Assembly (NCBI GenBank): GCA_902618245.1
Contig: CACMZR010000008.1
Span: 31,973-95,972 of the forward strand
Reading direction: 5' to 3'
Source of the DNA: an uncultured Bacteroidota bacterium
GTDB taxonomy: Bacteria; Bacteroidota; Bacteroidia; Flavobacteriales; Flavobacteriaceae
Length of the DNA: 64,000 nucleotides
The notes beneath the pieces were generated by a model. It had not been told where the DNA came from, did not search any database, and saw only the letters and a program-made list of their open reading frames with translations. Below are positions 39,460 through 51,183 of this stretch, piece after piece. The stretch's first letter is position 1. Every line of letters begins with the position of its first letter. A program made the translations under genes and the position numbers.

Positions 39460-40194
39460 ATGTGGTATATAGCAAAGAATGAATTTAATTTTTATTTTAA
39501 CAGCTTTACAGCGTATTTGGTGATAGGATCTTACTTAACAATCAACACATTAATTTTGTGGTTTTTTGACACACCTTACAATTTTTTAAATTACGAGATT
39601 GTAGATATAAATTTATTTTTTGAAATAAGTCCTTGGCTCTTAATGATTTTAATTTGCTCATTGTCAATGGGAAGTTTTTCTCGAGAGGTATCAAGTGGAA
39701 CTATAGAATTATTAGTCACAAAACCCCTAAATGCAAATGAAATATTTGAAGGAAAGTTTTTAGGTATTACTTTTATTTTCTGTGTATGCATTTTTATGAA
39801 TATTTTTAACATAGTAGCACTGAATTCCTTATTGACATTTGAGTCAGAATTAGATTTGTCATTAATATTTTCTTCCTACTTCGGATTATTTCTTATCGGA
39901 ATTATATTTATAAGTATAAGCTTATTTTGCTCAATTTTATTTGGAAATCAAGTCGCATCATTTTTAACAGCTTTTATCCTATGTAATTTTCAATATTTTT
40001 TTTGGGATTTCTTGGCTAGTTTTGTCACTAACCCTTGGAGTTTCAAAATAGTATCTAATATTGGCATAAAAACACATTATGTAGGACTATCACATGGTAT
40101 TATAAAACTTGAAGACATTGTATATTTAATTGGTTTAATAGTAATTATTCATATGCTCGGTATTAATCAAATTAAAAAAGGTCAACTTAAATGA
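39460..40194 (+). CDS. gldF: Gliding motility-associated ABC transporter permease GldF
   Basis: ABC-2 permease topology; FSREVSSGTIELLVTKPLNANEIFEGKFLG; followed immediately by gldG-like gene. Start revised to ATG 39460. Confidence 0.9.
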   Translation: MWYIAKNEFNFYFNSFTAYLVIGSYLTINTLILWFFDTPYNFLNYEIVDINLFFEISPWLLMILICSLSMGSFSREVSSGTIELLVTKPLNANEIFEGKFLGITFIFCVCIFMNIFNIVALNSLLTFESELDLSLIFSSYFGLFLIGIIFISISLFCSILFGNQVASFLTAFILCNFQYFFWDFLASFVTNPWSFKIVSNIGIKTHYVGLSHGIIKLEDIVYLIGLIVIIHMLGINQIKKGQLK

Positions 40195-41843
40195 AATTGA
40201 ATCATAAACTACTATTAACAATTTTATTGATTATAATTTTAATGTATTTAAGTAATATGTTTTTTATTCAAATTGATTTTACAAATGATAAAAGATATAG
40301 TCTTTCCAAAAGTTCACTCAATGAACTAAAGAAAATAGACGAGCCGCTAATAATTGATATTTTTTTAACAGGAAATTTGCCAAAAGCATATTTACCATTT
40401 CGAAATGAGTTAGATGCAATATTAAATCGGTTAAAGTATTATAATAATAAAATCATTCTTAAATATACTGATCCTTTAGAATATGCAAATTCAGAGTCTA
40501 TAAATGAAGATATGCTAAAGTTTGGATTAGCACCAGAAATTGTAGTTCAGAATAAAAACGGAAATCGTGAAGAAAATATAATTTTTCCATGGTTAATTTT
40601 TAATTATAAAGGAAAATCTGAAAAAATAGGACTTTTAAAAAAACAACTTGGAAATACTCAAAATGAAAATATTTATCATTCCATTCAACTTCTTGAGAAT
40701 GAGATCATGGATGGAATATATAGAGTTAGTTTAAGAAATAAGAGAAATATTGCTTTTTTAAGTTCACACGGCACTACAAAAAAAATTAAAATCGCAGACT
40801 TATTAAAAAACTTAAAACCGTATTATAATTTGTCAGGATTTAATCTAAAAAATTCAAAAGCTACACCTTTACAAAGATTAAATGATTTAACGATGTTTGA
40901 TTTACTTATAATTTCAAATGCCTCTAAAAAATTCTCCCCAATTGATAAGTATATTTTAGACCAGTATAGTCTTAGAGGTGGAAAATTGATATGGATGATC
41001 AATGGAGTGGCGGTAAATAAAGATAGTCTTGTTAATGGATCTGGGGAAACTTATGCTTTGCCTCAAGAACTTAATCTTGAAGATTATTTTTTTCATAAAG
41101 GCATTAGAATAGAAAAAACATTAATTCAAGACCTATATTGTGCTCCTATTGTTCTTGCAAGTGGTTATGAAAATGATGTTCAATACATTCCTTATCCATG
41201 GGTATACTATCCAATAATAAAACCTAAAGACTCAACAATTGGAAAAAATACTGGTCCAATTCTTTGTCGATATGCAAGTCCAATTAAGACTATAGAAAAT
41301 AAATTTTCTAAATTTTTGCTTTTGAAAAGTTCAGATTTCATAAAAACATCCTCTTTTCCTGCAGTGATAAGTTTAAAAAAAGCTACTAGTAAAATTGAAC
41401 CCTCAACTTTCCTTCAAAAATCAAATGCAATTAGTTATTTAGTTGAAGGCCAAGATTATTCCCTATTTAGAAATAGGATTAAACCATTCAAATTTAATGG
41501 TAATATTGAAAAAGGGAAATTTGAAATGGTAATTATAAGTGATGGTAATATTGCTGAAAATCAAATTGATAAGGGTATACCCTTATCATTAGGCTACGAC
41601 AAATGGACAAACAATTTCTATTCCAATAGAGCTTGGATAATAAATGTTATTCATTTTTTAGCTGGTAATAAAAATTATCTTAGCACAAAAGGTAAAAAAT
41701 GGAATTTTGCTTTCTTTGATATTTCTAAAATAAATAAGTTTGGATCTTTTTGGAAATGGTCATTAATTCTTTTTCCCTACATAATTGGAATACTTAGTTT
41801 ATTGATTAGTAATAGGCTAAGAAATAAACAACTGAAAATATAA
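40191..41843 (+). CDS. gldG: Gliding motility-associated ABC transporter substrate-binding protein GldG
   Basis: FTNDKRYSLSKSSLNELKKIDEPLIIDIFLTGNLPKAYLPFRNEL; VIISDGNIAENQ..G.PLSLGYDKWTNNFYSNRAWIINVIHFLAG; overlaps gldF. Confidence 0.93.
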   Translation: MKLNHKLLLTILLIIILMYLSNMFFIQIDFTNDKRYSLSKSSLNELKKIDEPLIIDIFLTGNLPKAYLPFRNELDAILNRLKYYNNKIILKYTDPLEYANSESINEDMLKFGLAPEIVVQNKNGNREENIIFPWLIFNYKGKSEKIGLLKKQLGNTQNENIYHSIQLLENEIMDGIYRVSLRNKRNIAFLSSHGTTKKIKIADLLKNLKPYYNLSGFNLKNSKATPLQRLNDLTMFDLLIISNASKKFSPIDKYILDQYSLRGGKLIWMINGVAVNKDSLVNGSGETYALPQELNLEDYFFHKGIRIEKTLIQDLYCAPIVLASGYENDVQYIPYPWVYYPIIKPKDSTIGKNTGPILCRYASPIKTIENKFSKFLLLKSSDFIKTSSFPAVISLKKATSKIEPSTFLQKSNAISYLVEGQDYSLFRNRIKPFKFNGNIEKGKFEMVIISDGNIAENQIDKGIPLSLGYDKWTNNFYSNRAWIINVIHFLAGNKNYLSTKGKKWNFAFFDISKINKFGSFWKWSLILFPYIIGILSLLISNRLRNKQLKI

Positions 41844-41958
41844 CTGTTGATAAGTTTCTTTTATGATTATAAGGTTTTCAAATATATTTGAAGATTATCA
41901 CAAACTTTTAAAAATTACCAACTATCTATATTCTAATTAATATAAATTATTTAAAGAG

Positions 41959-43077
41959 ATGAAATTTATTGCCTCAAGTAGCTTACTTCTTAGAGAACTT
42001 CAAATGATAGGGGGTATTATAAATAACACAACTACCCTTCCTATTTTAGAAAACTTCATGTTTGACATAAACAACGATAAGTTGACTCTAACCGCGTCTG
42101 ATCTTGAGACAACTTTTTCAACACAAATAAATATAGAATCTGTAGATAATGGTAGAATTGCACTACCTGCCAAATTATTGTTAGATACGTTAAAAACATT
42201 TCCAGATCAACCTCTTACTTTTTTGAAAACTGAAAAAAATACAGTTGAAATTAATGCTAATAGTGGTAAATATTCTGTGGCATATGTTGATGGAAGTGAA
42301 TTCCCGTTAGCAGCTCAAATTACAGATTCAATAAAAACAGTTATACCAAGTACTATTTTACATAGAGCAATTAATTCTACACTTTTTGCAACCGGTAATG
42401 ATGATTTAAGACCAGTAATGAGTGGTGTATTTTTCCAATTTGATTCAGAATCACTCAAATTTATTGCAACCGATGCACATAAACTTGTGAAATACACAAG
42501 AAACGACCTAAAAACTGATCAAACTTCTGAATTCATAATGCCCAAAAAACCACTCCAGCTTCTTAAAGGAATAATGCAAGGATTAGATATTGATATAACT
42601 ATTGAATATAACGATACTAATGCTCAATTTAGATTTGGTAATTCAATTTTAACCTGTAGACTTATTGATGGAAAATATCCTAACTATGAGGCTGTAATAC
42701 CTAAAGAAAATCCAAATGAAATGGTTGTAAATCGAATGCAATTCTTAGATTCTGTCCGAAGAGTCAGTATTTTTTCAAATAAAACAACTTATCAAATTAG
42801 TCTAAGTATTGCTGGAGCACAAATTATAATATCTGCAGAAGACATTGATTATAGCAATAGTGCTGAGGAACGTTTAAATTGTGATTATCAAGGAGATGAT
42901 ATAAAAATTGGGTTTAACTCAAGGTTTTTAATTGAAATGTTAAACGGTTTAATTTGTGATGAAATCAAATTATCAATGTCACTCCCTAATAGGGCAGGTC
43001 TAATAACTCCTTTGGACAGCTTCGATAAAGGTGAAGAAGTTACGATGTTAGTAATGCCTGTCATGCTAAATTCTTGA
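41959..43077 (+). CDS. dnaN: DNA polymerase III beta subunit (sliding clamp)
   Basis: MKFIASSSLLLRELQMIGGIINNTTTLPILENFMFDI; RPVMSGVFFQF; FIATDAHKLVKY; VMPVML C-terminus. Confidence 0.97.
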   Translation: MKFIASSSLLLRELQMIGGIINNTTTLPILENFMFDINNDKLTLTASDLETTFSTQINIESVDNGRIALPAKLLLDTLKTFPDQPLTFLKTEKNTVEINANSGKYSVAYVDGSEFPLAAQITDSIKTVIPSTILHRAINSTLFATGNDDLRPVMSGVFFQFDSESLKFIATDAHKLVKYTRNDLKTDQTSEFIMPKKPLQLLKGIMQGLDIDITIEYNDTNAQFRFGNSILTCRLIDGKYPNYEAVIPKENPNEMVVNRMQFLDSVRRVSIFSNKTTYQISLSIAGAQIIISAEDIDYSNSAEERLNCDYQGDDIKIGFNSRFLIEMLNGLICDEIKLSMSLPNRAGLITPLDSFDKGEEVTMLVMPVMLNS

Positions 43078-43141
43078 TCATAAAACATAAGCATCCCAAA
43101 TCATATTAAATTTTTAAGAAATTAAAAATTTGATACTACAA

Positions 43142-44395
43142 CTATATGGTTGATTTAACTAGTTCAGATAAACGCTTGTATGTACCATTTTCCAATTTTT
43201 CTCTTATACCCGCAAATGCGTTCAAAGTTATATCTACGTCTTCAAGTGAATGAGTTGCAGTTGGAATTAAACGCAATAAAATTAATCCTTTAGGAATAAC
43301 AGGATATACAACAATTGAACAAAAAATTCCATAGTTTTCTCTCAAGTCTTGAACGAGTGCCATTGCCTCAGGTATGCTTCCCTTTAAATAAACAGGAGTT
43401 ACGCAACTCTGAGTAGTTCCAATATCAAATCCTCTTTTAATAAGTCCGTTTTGTAAAGCATTTACATTTTCCCAAAGTTTTTCTTTAAGCTCCGGTCTAG
43501 AGCGTAACAAATCTAGCCTTTTTAGTGCACCTTTTACAAGTTGCATTTGCAATGATTTTGCAAACATTTGAGAACGCATATTATATTTCAGATAATCAAT
43601 TATTTCTTTATCAGCTGCTACAAAAGCGCCAGTTGATGCCATAGATTTTGCGAAAGTTGCAAAATAAACATCTATTTGATCTTGTACATCCTGCTCGTTA
43701 CCAGCACCTCTACCGTTTTCCCCTAAAGTACCAAAACCATGAGCATCATCTACTAAAAATCTAAATTTATATTTTGATTTTAATTTTACTATTTCTTTAA
43801 GTTTACCTTGCTCACCTCGCATCCCAAACACTCCCTCTGATATAACCAAGATACCTCCACCAGTTTGCTCAGCAACTTTTGTAGCCCTTTGCAAATTTTT
43901 TTCTAAACTTTCAACATCATTATGTTTATAGGTAAAACGTTTTCCTATATGAAGCCTAACTCCGTCAACAATACATGCATGGGCATCTACGTCATATACA
44001 ATTACATCGTCTTTACTAACTAGGGTATCAACAGTGGAAAGAATTCCTTGGTATCCAAAATTCAAAAGATAAGCGGACTCTTTGTCTACAAACTCAGCTA
44101 ACTCTTGCTCTAGCTGTTCGTGGAGTTCAGTGTGACCTGACATCATTCTAGCTCCCATTGGATAGGCTGACCCAAACTCAGCTGCAGCTTCAGCATCAGC
44201 TTTTCTGATCTCAGGTAAGTTAGCTAATCCTAGGTAGTCATTGACACTCCATGTTATAACCTCTTTACCTTTGAATTTCATTCTATTTGAGATTGGTCCT
44301 TCTAGCTTTGGAAATACAAAATACCCCTCTGCTTGAGATGCCCATTTACCTAAGGGACCTTTATTTTCGTGTATTCTATCAAATAAATCTTTCAT
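43142..44395 (-). CDS. Alpha-oxoamine synthase family PLP enzyme (serine palmitoyltransferase / cysteate acyltransferase-like)
   Basis: [96 protein letters not shown] (PLP Lys). Confidence 0.88.
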   Translation of the reverse strand: MKDLFDRIHENKGPLGKWASQAEGYFVFPKLEGPISNRMKFKGKEVITWSVNDYLGLANLPEIRKADAEAAAEFGSAYPMGARMMSGHTELHEQLEQELAEFVDKESAYLLNFGYQGILSTVDTLVSKDDVIVYDVDAHACIVDGVRLHIGKRFTYKHNDVESLEKNLQRATKVAEQTGGGILVISEGVFGMRGEQGKLKEIVKLKSKYKFRFLVDDAHGFGTLGENGRGAGNEQDVQDQIDVYFATFAKSMASTGAFVAADKEIIDYLKYNMRSQMFAKSLQMQLVKGALKRLDLLRSRPELKEKLWENVNALQNGLIKRGFDIGTTQSCVTPVYLKGSIPEAMALVQDLRENYGIFCSIVVYPVIPKGLILLRLIPTATHSLEDVDITLNAFAGIREKLENGTYKRLSELVKSTI

Positions 44396-45447
44396 TTTTT
44401 TTCATTTAGCTCATTTACATATTCTATCTGTTGATGTGATTCATGATCAGAATCAAAAAAACCTTGCTTCTCCATCCAATCTTCACTATAAATTTTACTC
44501 ATATATCTGGAACCGTGATCGGGAAACATTAAAACAACTTTACTGTCATGGTTAAAGTAATCTTCGTTTACCAACTGGATTGTTGCCTGCATTGCTGCTC
44601 CAGAGGTGTAGCCTACGAACATGCCTTCATTTTTAGTAACGCTTCTTGCTGCATGTGCACTGTCTTGATCTGTAACTTTAATAAAATGATCAATATAATT
44701 AAAATACGTTGTTTCTGGAATTAAATTTTTCCCTAATCCTTCTATTCTGTATGGGTAAATCTCATTTGGATCTAATTCGTTTGTTTCATGATATTTTTTT
44801 AGTATTGAGCCATAAGCATCGACACCAATAATTTTAATGCTTGATTTTTTTTCTTTGAGAAATTTAGCGACTCCCGAAATAGTACCACCAGTTCCGCTAG
44901 ATGCAATAAAATGAGTGATTTTACCTTTTGTTTGTTTCCATATTTCAGGACCAGTTGAATTATAGTGAGCTTCAACATTAAGTTGGTTAAAGTATTGATT
45001 TATATAAAGTGAGTTTTTAATTTCACTATTTAACCTTTTCGCTACTTCGTAATAAGAACGGTGATCATCAACTGGAACATTCGCAGGGCAAACGTGTACT
45101 TCAGCACCCATTGCACTAAGCATGTTAATTTTGTCTTGAGATGATTTTGAAGTTACTGCTAAAACACAATTATAGCCCTTAATCATAGAAACCATAGCAA
45201 GACTAAAACCTGTGTTTCCGGATGTAGTTTCAATAATAGTTGAACCTTTTTTCAATAAGCCAGTACGCTCGGCTTCTTTTACAATATGGTAGGCGATTCT
45301 ATCTTTATTAGAATGACCTGGGTTAAAAGCTTCAAACTTGGCAAAGTATTGACCAGGGAAATCCCTCACTGTACGGTTAAGCTTGATAAGTGGTGTGTCT
45401 CCTATTAATTCTAAAATATTTTGATAGGCATTCACAGAATGATTCAT
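44392..45447 (-). CDS. Fold-type II PLP beta-synthase (cysteine synthase/CBS-like; possible cysteate synthase)
   Basis: [33 protein letters not shown] (PLP Lys), [34 protein letters not shown]. Start revised to ATG 45447; 4-nt overlap with the downstream alpha-oxoamine synthase. Confidence 0.87.
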   Translation of the reverse strand: MNHSVNAYQNILELIGDTPLIKLNRTVRDFPGQYFAKFEAFNPGHSNKDRIAYHIVKEAERTGLLKKGSTIIETTSGNTGFSLAMVSMIKGYNCVLAVTSKSSQDKINMLSAMGAEVHVCPANVPVDDHRSYYEVAKRLNSEIKNSLYINQYFNQLNVEAHYNSTGPEIWKQTKGKITHFIASSGTGGTISGVAKFLKEKKSSIKIIGVDAYGSILKKYHETNELDPNEIYPYRIEGLGKNLIPETTYFNYIDHFIKVTDQDSAHAARSVTKNEGMFVGYTSGAAMQATIQLVNEDYFNHDSKVVLMFPDHGSRYMSKIYSEDWMEKQGFFDSDHESHQQIEYVNELNEKK

Positions 45448-45490
45448 AGTTAAATCAAATACAAAATTGTGCAAATTTAATGAAAAAAAA

Positions 45491-47632
45491 TTAGTCTACC
45501 TTTCCTTCTAATTGTAACACAAAAGCGTACTGATTTGCAACTTCTTTTAGGGAATTAAATCTACCTGAAAGTCCACTATGACCTGCTTCCATATTGGTCA
45601 ATAAAAACAATACGTTAGAGTCAGTTTTATTGTCCCTTAATTTTGCTACCCATTTTGTAGGTTCCCAGTACTGTACCTGAGAATCATGATATCCTGATGT
45701 AACCATAATATTGGGGTAATCTTGTTTTTTTACATTATCGTAGGGTGAATAAGAAATTATATAATTGTAATATTTTTCAAAATTTGGATTTCCCCACTCA
45801 TCGTATTCACCAGTAGTTAATGGAATACTTTTGTCAAGCATTGTAGTAATAACATCTACAAATGGTACAGATGCTATTACACTTTTATATAAAAAGGGTG
45901 CTTCATTTAATATTACTCCCATTAATAATCCGCCTGCAGATCCACCCATTGCGTGGATGTGATCAGCACTAGAAATTCCACTATTAATTAAAAATTTAGT
46001 AGAATCAATAAAGTCATTAAATGTATTTTTCTTATTCAACAACTTACCCTTTTCATACCAAGTACGCCCCAAATATTGTCCACCACGAACATGAACGATG
46101 GCGTAAATAAAACCTCGATTAAGGAGACTTAAACGATTTAAGGAAAAATATGGATCAATCGTATAACCGTAGGAGCCATAAGCGTAAACAAGTAATGGAG
46201 TGTTAGAATCTAGCTCTGTATCCTTATGATAAACTAAAGAAATAGGGATTTTTTCTCCATCTCTACTATTTGCCCAGAGTCTTTTTTCAATATAATTAGC
46301 AGATTTAAAATTTGAATTAGGAACTGATCTTTGCTTTAACATTTTTTTTGTTTTTGAATTCATGTCGTATTCAAAAATTGTTGTTGGGATTGATAATGAA
46401 GTATAACCGAAGCGAAAATTTGAAGTTTCAAAGTTAGGGTTAAACGACCCTGATAATGAATAAGTTTCACCTGTTACTGGTATGTAGTAATCTTCTGTTT
46501 CATCCCATCGTTTTACTTTTATTCTTGTAAGACCGTTCTCACGTTCAGTTACAACCCAATGATCACTAAAAATCTCAAAATCTTCTAACAAAACCTGGTC
46601 TCGATGTTCCAAAATATCAATCCAATTTTCACTTGAAGGATTATCAATCGAGGTTTCGGAAATCTTATAGTTATATGCTCCATCTTTATTATTCATTATG
46701 TAAAATTTATCTTTAAAATGTGAAACAGAATATTCAAGATTTCTTGTTCTTTTTTGAATTAATTTGAAATCAGAAAATGGTTCAGATGATTTAATAAATT
46801 GATATTCCGAGGTTAATGTACTATAAGATGATAAAAAAATATACTCTTTAGATTTAGACTCATCTATATATACGGAAAATGTTTCATCTTTTTCTTCATA
46901 GATAAGTGCATCCAAATTATCAGGCTTTGAAATGTCGTGTAGAAATACTTTTTCTGGTCTTAGTGTTTGTTCATTTTTTTTTACGTAAAAAAAATTATTA
47001 TTATTTGATGACCAAGCAGTTGACCCTGTTGTATTTTTAATATTTGTCTCAAGTACCTCGTTTGTTAGTAAATTTTTTACATAGAGTGTATACTTTCGCC
47101 TTGACTCAAGATCAATTCCATATATAACTTTAGTATTATCTGGACTTACATTAACACCAACTAGCTGAAAATAGTCATGTCCCTTTGCTAGCTTGTTACA
47201 ATCAAATAAAATTTCTTCATCTGCAGTTAAAGAATCTTTTTTTCTTGTGTAAATAGGGTACTGTTTCCCCTTTTCATATCGAGTTATATACCAGAAGCCA
47301 TTCGAAAAATATGGTACGGACTCGTCTTCTTCTTTTATTCTTTTCTTCATTTCAATGAACAAATCTTCTTTTAAGGATTTTGAACTTTTTGTCATTCTTT
47401 GGTAATAATCATTCTCTCTTTCCAAGTAATCAATAACTTCAGGATTTTCTTTTTCTTTAATCCAATAATAATTATCTACTCTAATATCACCGTGCTTTTT
47501 TAGCTGATATGGAATTTTCTCAGCCCTTGGAGCATTAATAGTTGAATCAAATTTCATTACAATTTTCTTTTTACAGCATACAAATGTAGATATGATGATC
47601 ATTATTTTAATAATCCTAAGCATAATATTCAA
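45491..47632 (-). CDS. ptrB: Prolyl oligopeptidase / oligopeptidase B family S9 peptidase
   Basis: [80 protein letters not shown]. Confidence 0.92.
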   Translation of the reverse strand: MNIMLRIIKIMIIISTFVCCKKKIVMKFDSTINAPRAEKIPYQLKKHGDIRVDNYYWIKEKENPEVIDYLERENDYYQRMTKSSKSLKEDLFIEMKKRIKEEDESVPYFSNGFWYITRYEKGKQYPIYTRKKDSLTADEEILFDCNKLAKGHDYFQLVGVNVSPDNTKVIYGIDLESRRKYTLYVKNLLTNEVLETNIKNTTGSTAWSSNNNNFFYVKKNEQTLRPEKVFLHDISKPDNLDALIYEEKDETFSVYIDESKSKEYIFLSSYSTLTSEYQFIKSSEPFSDFKLIQKRTRNLEYSVSHFKDKFYIMNNKDGAYNYKISETSIDNPSSENWIDILEHRDQVLLEDFEIFSDHWVVTERENGLTRIKVKRWDETEDYYIPVTGETYSLSGSFNPNFETSNFRFGYTSLSIPTTIFEYDMNSKTKKMLKQRSVPNSNFKSANYIEKRLWANSRDGEKIPISLVYHKDTELDSNTPLLVYAYGSYGYTIDPYFSLNRLSLLNRGFIYAIVHVRGGQYLGRTWYEKGKLLNKKNTFNDFIDSTKFLINSGISSADHIHAMGGSAGGLLMGVILNEAPFLYKSVIASVPFVDVITTMLDKSIPLTTGEYDEWGNPNFEKYYNYIISYSPYDNVKKQDYPNIMVTSGYHDSQVQYWEPTKWVAKLRDNKTDSNVLFLLTNMEAGHSGLSGRFNSLKEVANQYAFVLQLEGKVD

Positions 47633-48647
47633 TTTTAGGCAATGTTTTTAAAAGGTATGCATGTTGATCTTCTGTATAGTCTCTATGGGTTACAATTCGT
47701 AATTTTCCTTTACCAAGGCTCATTATTAATATGTTTTTATTTTTTAATTTTTCAACAAACGAAACTTCATCATATTGTTTCTTTAGCGAAAAAATAATAA
47801 TGTTTGTCTCAACCGGATTTATCTCATTTACATATGTGCAGTTCTTAAGTGTGCTAGCGATCTCTTTTGCTTTTTTATGATCAGTATTAAGGTCTGAACG
47901 ATGATGTTTTAATGCATAACTTCCAGCAGCTGCTAAATATCCCGCTTGTCTCATTCCACCTCCAAATACCTTTCTAATTCTTAATGCTTTATTAATATTT
48001 TTTTTAGATCCTACTAGAACTGAACCCACTGGACAACCTAAACCCTTACTTAAACAAAGGGAGATTGTGTCAAAAAGTTCGCCGTATTGTTTTGGACTTT
48101 CTTTGGTAACTTCCAATGCGTTCCAAAGTCTTGCCCCATCTAAATGTAAACCAAGTTTTTTTTTGTCGCATAGTTCTCTGATTTTGACTATTTCATTTAA
48201 ATCATAAATAGCCCCACCCCCCTTATTGGTTGTGTTTTCTAAACACACCAAACTTGTTTTAGGACTATGGTAAAAATCGGGTGGATTAATAGATTCATTA
48301 ATCTGTTCAGCTGTAATTCTTCCCCTATCACCTGAAATCATTTTACAGGAAACACCAGAGTTAAAGCTAACACCACCACCTTCATAATTAAATATATGTG
48401 AAAAATGATCACATATAATTTGTTCTCCTGGTTGGGTATGAATTTTTATAGCTGTTTGATTTGTCATAGTTCCAGAGGGAAAAAAAAGTGCAGATTCTTT
48501 TCCAAATAATGAAGCTAAGTCTTGTTCAAGCTTATTGACCGAAGGATCTTCTTTGAAAACATCATCTCCTACAGGAGCTGAAAACATGGCCTCAAGCATT
48601 TTAAAAGAAGGCTTTGTTATTGTATCGCTAATTAAATTGACAATCAT
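47616..48647 (-). CDS. Low-specificity threonine aldolase family (GntG-like PLP lyase)
   Basis: NLISDTITKPSFKMLEAMFSAPVGDDVFKEDPSVNKLEQDLASLFGKESALFFPSGTMTNQTAI; LHLDGARLWNALE; SLCLSKGLGCPVGSVLVG. Confidence 0.92.
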   Translation of the reverse strand: MIVNLISDTITKPSFKMLEAMFSAPVGDDVFKEDPSVNKLEQDLASLFGKESALFFPSGTMTNQTAIKIHTQPGEQIICDHFSHIFNYEGGGVSFNSGVSCKMISGDRGRITAEQINESINPPDFYHSPKTSLVCLENTTNKGGGAIYDLNEIVKIRELCDKKKLGLHLDGARLWNALEVTKESPKQYGELFDTISLCLSKGLGCPVGSVLVGSKKNINKALRIRKVFGGGMRQAGYLAAAGSYALKHHRSDLNTDHKKAKEIASTLKNCTYVNEINPVETNIIIFSLKKQYDEVSFVEKLKNKNILIMSLGKGKLRIVTHRDYTEDQHAYLLKTLPKIEYYA

Positions 48648-48650
48648 AAA

Positions 48651-51086
48651 TCAAAAATCACATGAATAATTTCCTATTGGAGATCCATCAGGAAGTTTCT
48701 TGGTGCTAGGCAATCTAATTGAAAGGGGATCAGTAAAGAATTTATCAATTTGGGAACGATATACTTCTGAAAAACCGTATTCATTTTGTGCTGCAAGCCA
48801 GCGATCTAATTCAATTAGTTGATTAAAAACAGTAGCTTTTACTATTGTATTTGCATTTTTTTGAAGACCCAATATAATTATATGCTTAAGAATATTATTT
48901 TTCACTATATCGTTCAATTGCTGAAAATGTTTATTTCTATATTCAGCCTTAAAATGTGAGTCAATTAAATTATTTAATGTCTCACTTAAAGAAAGTTGAT
49001 TACTGTCAAAACCATATTGAGTGACTAATCGGTTAGCACGCTCAGGATGAAGTAACATTTTTATAAAGTTTTCACTTGTAATATTTGCAACACCTAGATA
49101 ATCGAATGTTATACCTGTATCGGATAAAAAATTTTCTCTAGTTCGTGGATTGAAAAAAGAACGAGGCGGAAGAAGATCACGCAAATTTTCTGGAATAGTT
49201 AAAGATTCAGGAGATAATGCTTTTTGGAAAGCTAATAGAGCATTCCTCTGATTTGTACCATCAACAACTTTCACTTTATACTTTTGTGATCCCTTTACAG
49301 CATAATCATAATCAACCCCTCCGATTAATTTAACAACCGCTTCCATTTGATATCTGTGGAGCAAATAAATTGGAACCATTCGATCTTCAAGCGTACTATA
49401 AGTTTCACCATCTCTTAGATGATTTATGGAAAAGTTTTGAAGGGCCTTCTTGCGAATGTCTAACAAACGTATAAGCTCTGTTGTAGGGTTACTACCATTA
49501 TCCCATAAGTGAGCAAGTGGATGAGCACCACCAATGGGTCTTGCGTCTTTATCGGTAATAAATCGGTGTCCATTCAAAGCACTTTTATTTAAAATAGAAT
49601 CAAGAGCTTTTTTTTCATTAATATCTTTTGGGAAGTGACTATATGAATAAGCTACACTAATTTTATCCCATTCACCTATACCTTTTTCATACGCCTCAGA
49701 AATAGAAATTTCTCCATTACTAAACATAATATTAGGATGCGGATAATCCATGACTGAGCTTCTTAAATTTGAACTTGCTGTAAAATTGTGCGCAAAGCCT
49801 AATGTATGACCGATTTCGTGTGCTGATAACTGACGTATCCTAGATAATGCCATTTCAAGTGCAATATTTTCTTTATTGTTGTCTTCTAAGAAGGGTTGCT
49901 CAATAAGTCCAAGGGCTATCATAAAATCCTGTCTAATTCGAAGACTCCCTAATGTTACGTGTCCTTTGATAATTTCACCTGTTCTTGGATCTATAACACT
50001 TGAACCATAACTCCATCCTCTTGTAGAACGATGAACCCATTGGATTACGTTATACCTGATATCTAACGGATCAGCATCATTAGGTAACATTTTTATTTGA
50101 AATGCATTTTTAAACCCAATATTTTCAAAAGCCTGTTTCCACCACATTCCACCTTCTATCAGAGCACTTCGAACAGGCTCAGGAGTTCCATTATCTAAAT
50201 AATAAACAATTGGTTCAACAGGTTCACTAAAATTGGCAGATGGATTTTTTTTTATAAGACGATGACGTAATAGATATTGTTTTTTTGTAGGTTGGCTAAC
50301 AGGGGTTGTATAGTCATAAAAGGTCAATGCGTTTGCGCCAGACCTAGGATCAAATTGACGTGGTTTGTAATTTGAATCAGGTAATGAGACAAATGAATGA
50401 TGCTGATTCAGTGTAATTGACTCTGGGGTTGGTGTTACAGATGATATTAATGAGCCAGAAGGTGTTCCAGAAAAGGTTAACATTATGTCAAATTCAATAT
50501 TTTTTGGAAAAGCTTTAGTTCTAGGTAATGAAATTGCAGACCGTTTAGGATCTATTTCATAATCACCTTCACCCATTAGACTTAGCCGATTGGCCACCCC
50601 ATGAGCATCTTGCATCAAAAAAGGGGTTAAATCAATTACATATCCACTTTCAGAAATTTCAACTATAGGAAAACCAAAAAGGACCGATCTTGCAAATGCC
50701 TCATTTACAGATTTTTTTTCCTTTGGATTTTCTGATGTTGAACGATAGCTAAGGTTTGGTTGAATAAGCATCAATTTGTCACCAAATTTTGAAAAATATA
50801 CAATACGCTGATTCCCAAGTTGACCTCGGTCAAGACCAATATCATTGTTGCCCATACCAGAGCTTAGACTGTTAACATAAAGGAATTCTTTTTCAAGTTC
50901 ATTTACTGTTAAATAGATAAGATCTTTATCATAATTATAAGTGAAATCAAAAAAGCCAGAAAAAGTTAAATTTTTTTCTGAAAATTTATTTGATTTTAAT
51001 TTGCCTTTATTTTGCGCTGAGTTGATGAAAGAAATCAGGAAAAACAAAAAGCATAAAAATGTTTTAATTTTCATTGAACTTTTCAT
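48651..51086 (-). CDS. Zinc-dependent metalloprotease (metzincin-like, DUF5117/DUF4953 type)
   Basis: QLSAHEIGHTLGFAHNFTASSNLRSSVMDYPHP (HExxHxxGxxH plus Met-turn). Track start 51218 overlaps the prfB start; likely start is ATG 51086 or 51074 with signal peptide MKIKTFLCFLFFLISFINSAQ. Confidence 0.88.
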   Translation of the reverse strand: MKSSMKIKTFLCFLFFLISFINSAQNKGKLKSNKFSEKNLTFSGFFDFTYNYDKDLIYLTVNELEKEFLYVNSLSSGMGNNDIGLDRGQLGNQRIVYFSKFGDKLMLIQPNLSYRSTSENPKEKKSVNEAFARSVLFGFPIVEISESGYVIDLTPFLMQDAHGVANRLSLMGEGDYEIDPKRSAISLPRTKAFPKNIEFDIMLTFSGTPSGSLISSVTPTPESITLNQHHSFVSLPDSNYKPRQFDPRSGANALTFYDYTTPVSQPTKKQYLLRHRLIKKNPSANFSEPVEPIVYYLDNGTPEPVRSALIEGGMWWKQAFENIGFKNAFQIKMLPNDADPLDIRYNVIQWVHRSTRGWSYGSSVIDPRTGEIIKGHVTLGSLRIRQDFMIALGLIEQPFLEDNNKENIALEMALSRIRQLSAHEIGHTLGFAHNFTASSNLRSSVMDYPHPNIMFSNGEISISEAYEKGIGEWDKISVAYSYSHFPKDINEKKALDSILNKSALNGHRFITDKDARPIGGAHPLAHLWDNGSNPTTELIRLLDIRKKALQNFSINHLRDGETYSTLEDRMVPIYLLHRYQMEAVVKLIGGVDYDYAVKGSQKYKVKVVDGTNQRNALLAFQKALSPESLTIPENLRDLLPPRSFFNPRTRENFLSDTGITFDYLGVANITSENFIKMLLHPERANRLVTQYGFDSNQLSLSETLNNLIDSHFKAEYRNKHFQQLNDIVKNNILKHIIILGLQKNANTIVKATVFNQLIELDRWLAAQNEYGFSEVYRSQIDKFFTDPLSIRLPSTKKLPDGSPIGNYSCDF

Positions 51087-51183
51087 AAAAATAAAATTAC
51101 TAAAAACTAATAACATCATATACAGTAATATACTAGTAAAAAGTTGAAACCTCTGACTAAATATATTTTTTTTAAATTTAAAA

